From assembly GCA_002354005.1 (NCBI GenBank), contig DEKS01000087.1, positions 27,540 through 34,077 on the forward strand: a DNA stretch of 6,538 bases, given 5' to 3'. The stretch's first letter is position 1, and every line of letters starts with the position of its first letter. The position numbers and the translations under genes are program-made. This document shows positions 1 through 6,446 of the stretch, piece by piece. Below the pieces are notes generated by a model. That model did not search any database and was not told the DNA's origin. It was given only the letters and a program-made list of their open reading frames with translations. The DNA comes from Bacteroidales bacterium UBA2716. Lineage in GTDB: Bacteria > Bacteroidota > Bacteroidia > Bacteroidales > UBA932.

Positions 1-1340
1 TTGTCCAGGTTGTCCTTTTGGTACCAGGCGCTGGCGTTACGGAGGTTCTCATAGTAGGTGTTGGCCGGATTAATTTCCAGGCTGCTGTAGTCTTTCCACT
101 TGTCCGGGTAGCCAATCTTCACGGTGAAGGCGGCCAGCTTTTCGCGGGCGCGGGCCTTGGTGGTGTCGCTCATCCATTCCAGGGCGTCGATGTGCTCGCC
201 CAGGGCAGTGCGCAGGTTCTCCACCAGGGTCACCATCTTTTGCTTGGAACTTTCCGGGAAGTAGCGCTCTACGTACATTTCACCCACGGCCTCTCCCAGA
301 ATGCCGTTGGGAACGCTCATGGCGCGCTTCCAGCGGGGCTGCTGCTCCTTGGCACCGGCCATCTGGTGGGAGAAGAACTCCCACTGGGCGGTGTAGAAGT
401 CGTCGCTCAAGGAACCGGCCTGGTCGCTTACGAACTGGGCCAGGAAATAGGACTTGAAGTATTCCAGGGGCAGATTCTTGTACAGGTTGTTGAGGCCGTC
501 AAAGTAGCTGGGCTGCTGGACAATCACTTTCTCCTGTGCGGGAATGCCGGCGGCTTCAAACATGAGGCCCAGGTTGAGGTTGGGCCAGCGGGCTATCATC
601 TCTTCCGTGGACATGGGGTTGTAGATGGCCTGCATGTCACGGTTTTGTTCACGGCTCCAGAAGATGGAGGCCATCTCGTTTTCTACCAGCAGGTCTTTTT
701 CGGCAAGGGCGCGGGCGTCTTCCAGGCCGGCGAGTTCCATCACCTTCACCAGATAGGCCTTGTAGCCTTCATACAGTTCTTTGTTCTCCGCCTTGAGGTA
801 GTAGTCGCGGTCGCCCATGCCCAGGCCGCTCTGGCCAAGGTACAGCACCTGCATGTCACTGTTGGCAAGGTCTGCCTCTACGCCAAAGCCCATCAGGCCG
901 CCATCCCCGTAAAGGCTCATCTGGCCCAGCAGGGTAGAGAGTTCCTCTTTGGTTTTGACGTCCTTGATTTGGGCGATGTACGGCAGGATGGGCTGGGCAC
1001 CCAGCTGGTTGCGGGTGGTGGAGTCCAGGGCCATCTTGTACAGGTCGGAGATTTTCTGGTCCACGGTGCCGGGCTTGGCCTCCAGGGTGGTCATGCTCTC
1101 GAAGAGGGCGTTGAGGTTTTCCTGGGTGCGTTCACGGATGGCATCGAAACTGCCGTACCGGGAGAATTCCGGACGAAGCGGGTTCTTCTGCTGCCAGCCG
1201 CCGGTAGCGTACTGGTAAAAGTCCACCTTGGGGCTGGCGGTGGTGTCCAGGTCGGTCAAATCCAATGCGGGAGCGCCGCTTTTGGGCGCGCAAGCCGCAA
1301 AGGCAAGCATTGACATCATAAGAATAATTCCTTTTTTCAT
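1..1340 (-). CDS. M13 family metallopeptidase (neprilysin/PepO-like), lipoprotein, 3' part outside window
   Basis: This gene enters from the left edge on the minus strand; 446 codons plus two bases are visible and no stop is reached. I translated it directly. The start MKKGIILM followed by a hydrophobic stretch and AFAAC gives a lipoprotein signal with Cys17 as the likely lipidated residue (Phe at -3 is slightly atypical). Residues 38-70 carry the M13 N-terminal signature, with DFYQYATGGW at 40-49 followed by RYGSFDAIRER. Later family-typical blocks are GMGDRDYYLK, LGEAVGEMYVERYFP and, near the edge, AFTVKIGYPDKW. Family members are zinc endopeptidases that cleave short peptides in the periplasm or at the cell surface and are usually about 670-700 residues. 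The zinc ligands (HExxH and a downstream ExxxD) lie beyond the window, so catalytic competence cannot be judged. No acidic surface-export signal follows Cys17, so a periplasm-facing anchor is my inference. It is transcribed divergently from the YczE-like gene. Confidence 0.93.
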   Translation of the reverse strand, partial: MKKGIILMMSMLAFAACAPKSGAPALDLTDLDTTASPKVDFYQYATGGWQQKNPLRPEFSRYGSFDAIRERTQENLNALFESMTTLEAKPGTVDQKISDLYKMALDSTTRNQLGAQPILPYIAQIKDVKTKEELSTLLGQMSLYGDGGLMGFGVEADLANSDMQVLYLGQSGLGMGDRDYYLKAENKELYEGYKAYLVKVMELAGLEDARALAEKDLLVENEMASIFWSREQNRDMQAIYNPMSTEEMIARWPNLNLGLMFEAAGIPAQEKVIVQQPSYFDGLNNLYKNLPLEYFKSYFLAQFVSDQAGSLSDDFYTAQWEFFSHQMAGAKEQQPRWKRAMSVPNGILGEAVGEMYVERYFPESSKQKMVTLVENLRTALGEHIDALEWMSDTTKARAREKLAAFTVKIGYPDKWKDYSSLEINPANTYYENLRNASAWYQKDNLD

Positions 1341-1364
1341 ATAGTGTTAATTATAAGTTCACAG

Positions 1365-1396
1365 TTTGCAAAATTACACAATTATGCGGATATTTG
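1365..1396 (+). promoter_or_regulatory. Probable Bacteroidota-type promoter for the YczE-like/transporter unit
   Basis: On the plus strand TTTG at 1365-1368 is followed after 20 bases by GATATTTG at 1389-1396, which matches TAnnTTTG except at the first base. The element ends 18 bases before the ATG at 1415, so the leader would be about 10-14 bases. The -33 of this promoter abuts the -7 of the minus-strand promoter, and its -7 abuts the other's -33, so the two cores interlock. Confidence 0.45.
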
Positions 1397-1400
1397 CACA
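1369..1400 (-). promoter_or_regulatory. Bacteroidota-type promoter for the M13 peptidase gene
   Basis: On the minus strand TAATTTTG (1376-1369) matches the Bacteroidota -7 consensus TAnnTTTG exactly. Twenty bases upstream lies TGTG (1400-1397), one mismatch from the -33 element TTTG. Transcription would begin roughly at 1360-1365, leaving an AT-rich leader of about 20-25 bases before the ATG at 1340. There is no Shine-Dalgarno sequence, as is usual in this phylum. The call rests on motif match and position only. Confidence 0.62.
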
Positions 1401-1414
1401 CTTAATCCGATTTT

Positions 1415-2101
1415 ATGAAAGTACAGAATATCCTGGTACGGTACGGCATTTCCACCCTGGGGCTCATCATTGTGGCGCTGGGGGTGGGTATATCCATTAA
1501 ATCCAACCTGGGCATTGCGCCGCCATCCTGCCCGCCCACCATTTTTAACCTGGCCTGGCCGGCCTTGTCCGTGGGAACGTTCACTTGGATCATGCACCTG
1601 GTGTTTATCCTTCTGCAGTGGGCCCTGTTACGGAAAGACTTCAAGCTCAGCTACCTCATGCAGATTCCCGCCGCTTTTGTGTTCGGTTACCTGTGCGACG
1701 CCTCCATCTGGCTGTTCGACGCCATTGCCTCTCCGGCAACGGAGTACTGGCTGCAAATGCTGCTGTGCATTGTCTCCATCCCCCTCACGGCCATCGGCAT
1801 TAAACTGGAGGTGCTGGGAGAGGGCTGGATTCTGGCCGGTGACATGACCACCGCCGTGCTCAGCCGCGTCACCAAGGCGCCCTTCAGCACCGTAAAGGTA
1901 GTGTTCGACATTGCGTTGGTAGCTCTTACGGCCGCTTTTGCCTGGTTCACCTTTGGCCTGCTCACCGGTAACGGTTTCACGGTGGTCATCCGGGAGGGAA
2001 CGCTCCTGTTGGCCTTCCTCACCGGTATCTGCATGCGTTTCACAGACCCGCTTATGGACCGGCTCTTTGCCCCGCTTGTGAACAAGTACATTCATCCGTA
2101 A
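1415..2101 (+). CDS. YczE/YyaS/YitT-type integral membrane protein (DUF6198-like)
   Basis: A 228-residue protein made largely of hydrophobic segments, at about residues 11-28, 53-72, 81-104, 112-130, 160-182 and 196-212. It resembles the YczE-like membrane proteins: a first helix running into SIKSNLG (27-33), the stretch VGTFTW (53-58), an LLRKDFK loop (71-77), QIPAAFVFGYLCD (83-95), VTKAPFSTVKVVFD (152-165) and a C-terminal REGT (193-196). Length fits that family. The biochemical activity of these proteins is not established; Bacillus YczE has been connected with lipopeptide production, but no transported substrate is known. It is first in a two-gene unit, with the transporter gene 43 bases downstream on the same strand. 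The ATG at 1415 was chosen because it gives a basic N-terminus before the first helix and sits just behind a probable promoter. Assignment is by remembered motif similarity; the function is unknown. Confidence 0.8.
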   Translation: MKVQNILVRYGISTLGLIIVALGVGISIKSNLGIAPPSCPPTIFNLAWPALSVGTFTWIMHLVFILLQWALLRKDFKLSYLMQIPAAFVFGYLCDASIWLFDAIASPATEYWLQMLLCIVSIPLTAIGIKLEVLGEGWILAGDMTTAVLSRVTKAPFSTVKVVFDIALVALTAAFAWFTFGLLTGNGFTVVIREGTLLLAFLTGICMRFTDPLMDRLFAPLVNKYIHP

Positions 2102-2108
2102 GGAGCTT

Positions 2109-2144
2109 GTCATTTCGAGCGAGCAAAGCAAGTCGAGAAATCTC
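2109..2144. repeat. REP-like imperfect palindrome between the two membrane-protein genes
   Basis: The gap between the YczE-like stop and the transporter start is almost entirely filled by an element beginning GTCATTTCGAGC and ending GTCGAGAAATCTC. ATTTC (2112-2116) pairs with GAAAT (2137-2141), and the flanking GA/TC bases can extend the stem with a small bulge. The middle is a run of short tandem units (GAGC GAGC, then GCAAA GCAA). Sequences of the form ATTTCGAGC...GTCGAGAAAT are, from memory, common dispersed intergenic palindromes in Bacteroidota genomes. Only one copy is in this window, so repetitiveness is inferred. No T-run follows, so it does not look like an intrinsic terminator. Confidence 0.6.
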
Positions 2145-3110
2145 ATGAAAAAGCTCATCGGCTTTTTAAAAGAATGGATGCTGCCCTGCGCCATTGTGCT
2201 GGGCATCGGCCTTTATTTGCTGTACCATTTTGTGCCGGTACTCCATCCCTGGGGGCCGGTGCTGCATGTGGCGGCGTCGGAGGGACAGCGGCTGGTGATT
2301 GCCGTGCTGCTGTTTTTCCAGTTTGTGAAAATATCGCCCCATGACCTTAAGCTGAGCCGATGGCATCTGGGGGCGCTGGCCGTTCAGGTGCTCAGTTTCC
2401 TGGTGCTCGCGGGGCTGGTGGCACTGACCCGGGGGGAGCTGCGGATGCTCCTGGAATGCGCCATGCTGTGCATGATTTGCCCTACGGCGTCGGCCGCGGG
2501 TGTTATTACGGACCGCCTGGGCGGAGACCTTGCCGGCACCGTGACCTATCTGGTCCTCATCAATGGGGTGGGCACCTTCCTCATTCCGCTCATTATTCCG
2601 CTGGTGAATCCATCCTCTACCCTGGGCTTCTGGTCCTATGTAGGGCATATCGCCCTGAAAGTGTTTCCGGTGCTCATCCTGCCGGGGCTGCTGGCGTGGC
2701 TGGTACGGTATACCACTCATAGTCTGCAGCGGCGCCTGATGCGCTGGGCATCCAACTCTTTCTATGTCTGGGGCATCGGCCTCACGCTGGCCATGGTCCT
2801 TTCTACGCGGGCGCTCCTTCTGAGCAGCCTGGGGGTGTGGGCAGTAGCGGGAATCGTCCTTGTGTCTGTGCTCTGCTGCTTTGTGCAGTTTTTTACCGGA
2901 CGATGGATGGGACGCGCCAAAGTGGAGAGCCTTACGGCCGGGCAGGCGCTGGGGCAGAAGAATACCGGCTTCCTTATTTGGCTGGGATACAATTATTTAA
3001 CGCCCGTTACTTCTGTCGCGGGCGGGCTATATGCCATCTGGCAGAACCTCTTTAATTCGTGGGAATTGTATCGGAAAGCGCACGAAGACGCGCAGCAGAA
3101 GGCTGCGTAG
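2145..3110 (+). CDS. BASS-like transporter (bile acid:sodium symporter superfamily, divergent)
   Basis: A 321-residue polytopic inner-membrane protein with about nine or ten hydrophobic segments. Two stretches resemble the discontinuous helices of the BASS fold: CPTASAAGVITDRLGGD (112-128), which corresponds to the CPGGxxSN-type motif, and GQALGQKNTGFLI (266-278), which corresponds to the ExxxQN-type helix of the second repeat. The first repeat continues into LINGVGTFLIPLIIPL (138-153), also family-like. In well-studied members the second motif contains a sodium-ligand Glu; here the matching position is Gln267, and Asn273 is one residue out of register, so sodium coupling is uncertain. The substrate (bile acid, organic anion, vitamin precursor or other) cannot be read from sequence. 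The ATG at 2145 immediately follows the REP-like element; the reading frame is open upstream but offers no better start. The last 19 codons and the stop lie over the end of the transglycosylase gene on the other strand. Confidence 0.72.
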   Translation: MKKLIGFLKEWMLPCAIVLGIGLYLLYHFVPVLHPWGPVLHVAASEGQRLVIAVLLFFQFVKISPHDLKLSRWHLGALAVQVLSFLVLAGLVALTRGELRMLLECAMLCMICPTASAAGVITDRLGGDLAGTVTYLVLINGVGTFLIPLIIPLVNPSSTLGFWSYVGHIALKVFPVLILPGLLAWLVRYTTHSLQRRLMRWASNSFYVWGIGLTLAMVLSTRALLLSSLGVWAVAGIVLVSVLCCFVQFFTGRWMGRAKVESLTAGQALGQKNTGFLIWLGYNYLTPVTSVAGGLYAIWQNLFNSWELYRKAHEDAQQKAA

Positions 3111-3672
3111 CCAGGTAGTGCTCGTAATGCCGTAAGATGCTGTTGACGTAGCGGCGGCTCTGGTGCCGGACCGGGAGCACCTGGTCCCACTGGTCGGCGT
3201 CCCGGCCACCGGCGGCGGCATCGGCCTTTAGCTTACGTAGTTTTCCGTCGCCCATATTGTAGGCCGTCAGGGCGAATTTGAGCGTGTCCAGGGCGCTGGC
3301 GGCGGAGTACATCTGTTCCAGTTTACGAAGGTAACGCGTGCCAATCCGGATGTTCTGCTCCGGGTCCAGCAGCGTTTGCTGGCTGTATTTCCCCGATTGA
3401 ATCTGCATCAGGCCCACGGCGCCGCCGGGGGAAACCACGTGGCTGTTGAAACGGGACTCCTGCCGGATGACGGCAGCCACCAGGCGCCAGTCCCAGCCTA
3501 TGCTGTCGGCATACATGCGAATGAGGGAATCGTGGGGGCTCAGGGGAGTGGGGAGGTCCCCGACTGCGGCAAAACTTTTCTCCGGAGCGCTGTGTTTGTG
3601 CACCTCGTAGGAAATCAGGAAAAAGGCAACCAGGAGCGTTACGGCAAGGGCGTATTTACCGGCTTTTTTCAT
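3052..3672 (-). CDS. Membrane-anchored lytic transglycosylase, SLT/GH23 domain (MltF-like catalytic domain)
   Basis: A 206-residue protein. Residues 7-22 form a hydrophobic N-terminal helix without a clear cleavage site, so a membrane-anchored periplasmic enzyme is likely. The SLT domain runs from about 47 to 186. It contains IGWDWRLVAAVIRQESRFN (58-76) with the catalytic glutamate at E72, GAVGLMQI (84-91), LDPEQNIRIGTRYL (101-114), the AYN motif (136-138) and YVNSILRHYEHY (174-185). Enzymes of this family cleave the glycan strands of peptidoglycan and leave 1,6-anhydromuramic acid ends. The order and wording of these motifs are closest to the MltF catalytic domain, but the solute-binding-like domain of MltF is absent. 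The ATG overlaps the porin stop codon (ATGA, 3672-3669), which indicates one message and translational coupling. The 3' end overlaps the convergent transporter gene by 59 bp, affecting only the tail beyond the catalytic domain. All expected active-site motifs are present. Confidence 0.92.
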   Translation of the reverse strand: MKKAGKYALAVTLLVAFFLISYEVHKHSAPEKSFAAVGDLPTPLSPHDSLIRMYADSIGWDWRLVAAVIRQESRFNSHVVSPGGAVGLMQIQSGKYSQQTLLDPEQNIRIGTRYLRKLEQMYSAASALDTLKFALTAYNMGDGKLRKLKADAAAGGRDADQWDQVLPVRHQSRRYVNSILRHYEHYLATQPSAARLRALSDTIPTN

Positions 3673-6440
3673 CGGGTCATACTTTTAAGCCCGCTGGAGA
3701 GCCCGCCACCCAAGCCACCGCCCAGCCCGTCGCTGCTGCTGTTTCCGCCTTTTCCGCCGCCCATGCCGCCGCCGCTGGCACGTGAACTGAGCGTGCGCAG
3801 TTTCCCCAGGCGCGGGTAGAATGGCCACGATACGCCAATCTTGATGGCGCGGGAAGTCTGGATATAATGGTGTGCGGTGAAGTAGTCCTTGCGCTGCATG
3901 GGCCAGCCGTTGCCGGCGTTCTCCAGCTTGACAAAGATGCAGCACTTCTTCCACTGGGCGTTGATGAATACGTCAAACACCGGGCAGTTGCCGTAGCGCT
4001 CCTTGTTTTGCGTGGTGAAGGTGCCTGTGACCGGATTGTAGGACGGCGCGTACCAATAGGTGGTGTAGCGGGCGTTGAGGCCCAGCTGCAGTTGCAGTAC
4101 TTTGGGGTCGATAATATTGAACTGCAGGTACCAGCGCAGGTTCAGGGCCAGGGTAGGGAGGGGCAGTACATTCTGGTTGGACGACAGCTGCACCAGGGCG
4201 GTGTTGTCCAGATGCACCGGCCCGAAGGCGAAGTTTTTGGTGAGCCCGACGGTGAATACGCTCTCCGCCGTACCATGCTGCCGCACAACGCCCAGGGTGT
4301 CGTAATACACCTGGTTGGCCAGAAGGGCATAGCCTACCTCCGCTTTCAGCTGCCAGTGGGGGATGTCCAGCGTGGCATGCACTTTTGTGGTCGATAACTT
4401 GGAGAAGTTATTCTCCCAGCGGAAGTGGTTGGAATAGAAATGCTGCTGGTAAAAGTCCGGCGTTTTGAGCTTGGTCTCAAAATGGGCCTTGAGGCTGATG
4501 GGGCTGTCCGGATGCCGGCGGAAGGGGAAGAAGTTGAGCGTTGCGTTGGCATTGACAGAGAAGTCGTTTACCTCTTTTCCGGCAAAGGTATACATGCCGG
4601 TAGCGTCCCATTTGAGGTAGCGCTTAAAGCTGCCTTCCACCCCGGCATAGGCATACACGCTGTTCCACTTGTGGCTGGAAGGCTTGTACAGGACTTCGTC
4701 CGGATCCTGCAGGTAGAAGGTTTGGAAACGGTCGCCGATGCCGCCTTCAATTTTTGAGACGATGGCGTTGTCCTTCCAGGGTTGCAGGCGGATGAATACG
4801 CGGTTGTCCAGGCGCATGTTGCGCAGGGAATCCGCACTCTTGGCCGGGTTGATGTTGAAAACCTCGTTGTAGAAGGTGGCCAGCTCGTCGGAATTATTGT
4901 CTACGTACTTTTTACTGTAGGTGGTGAACTCCGTTGCCGTGCCCACGAAGGCCGTGGTGGCGTCCCGGTCCAGGGTGTCCGAAGGGTGCCAGGTGGTGTC
5001 TCCGCGGTGCTTGAGTTTCTCGATGAAGGTGAAGGGAATGCGGAGGGTCTGGTCTGCAAAAACGGTCATCTTCCGATAGCTGTTGGAGGCGGCAGCCAGG
5101 TTCACGTTGATTTCGCGAACGTCCACCGTGGTGTCCCGGATCCACAGGTTGTCCACCATACCGCCGCTTTCCTGCCGGGAAATCTTGTTGTAAATGAAGC
5201 CGGCATGGGCCATGTAGCGCTTGCCCAGGTAGTTGCCGCTCACAAAGTAGGTGCGGTTGTCCGTTTTTTCGTTCTTGAGGGTACCGGCGCCGCCGTAGCG
5301 TTTCATTTCCAGGGCGATGTTAAGCGAGGGAAGGATGTTCTGCGTGGTGAAAACGCGGAAGTTGTCGGCGCTTAAACTGCTGCTGTTGAACAGGTTGCCG
5401 GAGTATTCCAGTTCCGTATACGGGGTTTTGGTGTTAAAGAACGTGAAGTTTTCCGCGTTGTAGGTCCAGCTTTCCTGGGCCTTGTAGAAGCTGGCGCTCT
5501 GCTCCTGGTCCCGGCGGAAGTAGTTGTACTGCTGGACGGCACTGCCCGGCATGCCCAGCCAGGTGGCGCCGGCGTCTTCCCGCATGAAGGGATAGTCGTA
5601 GAAATGGTAGTTGGCGGTGGTGTCCCATTTTACCGTTTCCATGCTGTTGAACAGGCGGTTGTGCTTCCAGGTGGTGAGGCGCTTGTACAGCAGGCTGTCC
5701 GGCAGGAAGGGCGTTTCCAGGATACGCGGGGTGTTCTGGATAATGCTGTCCTTGATGCGTTTGAGGCTGTCTTTCCGTTTGAGGATGCTGTCCTGTTTGT
5801 GCAGGATGGCGGGGAGTTGCACGTGCTCGTATATCCAGCGCTTGCGTTCCGCTTTGCTCATGCTTGCCCATTTCTTGTCCCAGGCAATTTGGGCCTGGAG
5901 GGTGGAATCGGCCACAAAGAGGGAGTCTACGCGGGGCCAGATGAGGGTGTCGCCTTCCGCTTTCAGGGAGTCTATCACCAGTTTGTGGGTGTAGCTGTCC
6001 TTGGTGGCTACGTACCACTGGTACAGGAAGGGATCCGTGAGTTTGAGGCTGTCCGGCACCTTCATGGTGTCCCGGGCATAGACCGTGGGGACATTGTCCT
6101 CTGCGCCAAAGAGGTCTTCTTCCTCCGTGAGGCTGTCCCGCCGGGCACGGATGCTGTCTTTCTGCATCTGCTCCATGGTGGCTCTGGCCAGGCTGTCCAG
6201 GGGGTCCCTTGGGGACAGGCTATCCAGGGAAGGACGCTGCATCATACTGTCCTTCTGCAGGACTTTTACCAGGCTGTCCAGGGGGCGGTGGAGAGAGTCC
6301 ACCTGCACGGTGTCCCGCCTGGCGTCCGGGAACCAGGCATGCAACACCCTGGCGCGGTTCATTTCCACGCCCAGCGTCTGCGCTGCCACCCCTCCGGCCA
6401 CTGCCAGCGGGAGCAGGATGTCTGTCCACAGTTTCGCCAT
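3669..6440 (-). CDS. Putative porin (Bacteroidota outer-membrane beta-barrel, Porin_10-like) with DSL-rich periplasmic segment
   Basis: A 923-residue protein. I start it at the ATG at 6440; the same frame is open to a TTG at 6449, but that codon lies inside the promoter -7 element. Residues 1-20 form a signal peptide (MAKLW, a hydrophobic core, GVAA, then Gln21). Residues about 43-250 are hydrophilic and rich in DSL/DSI/DTL triplets, including an exact heptad series (D217, D224, D231) that suggests coiled coil. From about residue 260 to 876 the protein alternates aromatic-rich and polar residues, as in a large beta-barrel, with recognisable stretches such as DNRVFIRLQPW, LNLRWYLQFNII and a final strand IKIGVSWPFYP. 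It resembles the 'putative porin' proteins common in Bacteroidota; substrate unknown. A 36-residue Gly/Ser tail (888-923) follows the last strand, which is unusual for a barrel that normally ends in an aromatic residue. It is first in a unit with the transglycosylase gene, overlapping it by ATGA. Confidence 0.85.
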   Translation of the reverse strand: MAKLWTDILLPLAVAGGVAAQTLGVEMNRARVLHAWFPDARRDTVQVDSLHRPLDSLVKVLQKDSMMQRPSLDSLSPRDPLDSLARATMEQMQKDSIRARRDSLTEEEDLFGAEDNVPTVYARDTMKVPDSLKLTDPFLYQWYVATKDSYTHKLVIDSLKAEGDTLIWPRVDSLFVADSTLQAQIAWDKKWASMSKAERKRWIYEHVQLPAILHKQDSILKRKDSLKRIKDSIIQNTPRILETPFLPDSLLYKRLTTWKHNRLFNSMETVKWDTTANYHFYDYPFMREDAGATWLGMPGSAVQQYNYFRRDQEQSASFYKAQESWTYNAENFTFFNTKTPYTELEYSGNLFNSSSLSADNFRVFTTQNILPSLNIALEMKRYGGAGTLKNEKTDNRTYFVSGNYLGKRYMAHAGFIYNKISRQESGGMVDNLWIRDTTVDVREINVNLAAASNSYRKMTVFADQTLRIPFTFIEKLKHRGDTTWHPSDTLDRDATTAFVGTATEFTTYSKKYVDNNSDELATFYNEVFNINPAKSADSLRNMRLDNRVFIRLQPWKDNAIVSKIEGGIGDRFQTFYLQDPDEVLYKPSSHKWNSVYAYAGVEGSFKRYLKWDATGMYTFAGKEVNDFSVNANATLNFFPFRRHPDSPISLKAHFETKLKTPDFYQQHFYSNHFRWENNFSKLSTTKVHATLDIPHWQLKAEVGYALLANQVYYDTLGVVRQHGTAESVFTVGLTKNFAFGPVHLDNTALVQLSSNQNVLPLPTLALNLRWYLQFNIIDPKVLQLQLGLNARYTTYWYAPSYNPVTGTFTTQNKERYGNCPVFDVFINAQWKKCCIFVKLENAGNGWPMQRKDYFTAHHYIQTSRAIKIGVSWPFYPRLGKLRTLSSRASGGGMGGGKGGNSSSDGLGGGLGGGLSSGLKSMTR
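6188..6285 (-). repeat. Short direct repeats encoding (P)LDSL in the porin gene
   Basis: The 17-base string CCAGGCTGTCCAGGGGG (plus-strand reading) occurs at 6188-6204 and again at 6269-6285, exactly 81 bases (27 codons) apart and in the same reading frame. A diverged third copy, ACAGGCTATCCAGGGA, lies between them at 6215-6230. Read on the coding strand each gives LDSL, two of them preceded by Pro. Residue positions of the D in this part are 48, 55, 64, 73, 82, 95 and 102. The pattern suggests growth of the periplasmic segment by internal duplication. Confidence 0.6.
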
Positions 6441-6446
6441 ATCCTG

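Noticed and set aside
18..1313. Open frame of 431 codons on the plus strand
   Set aside because: It is in exact antisense register with the M13 peptidase. The product is a compositionally odd run of Gly, Val and His with no family motifs, while the minus strand reads as a clear M13 domain. Long antisense frames are expected in GC-rich genes that rarely use TTA, CTA or TCA codons.
2109..2144. Intrinsic terminator between the YczE-like and transporter genes
   Set aside because: The stem is short and imperfect and there is no T-run after it on either strand; a dispersed palindromic repeat fits better.
1628..2206. Minus-strand open frame of 192 codons under the YczE-like gene, and another at 2166-2720
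   Set aside because: Both are antisense to clear membrane proteins, have no recognisable content, and would need promoters inside those genes. The first would also read through the REP-like element.
3110..3240. GC-rich inverted repeats downstream of the transporter stop as a terminator
   Set aside because: Several short GC-rich complementary stretches exist, but none has a following T-run, and the bases are explained by the transglycosylase coding sequence.
3376..3819. Plus-strand frame of 147 codons spanning the porin/transglycosylase junction
   Set aside because: Its proline-rich end is simply the antisense of the porin's Gly-rich tail, and the rest is antisense to the SLT domain.
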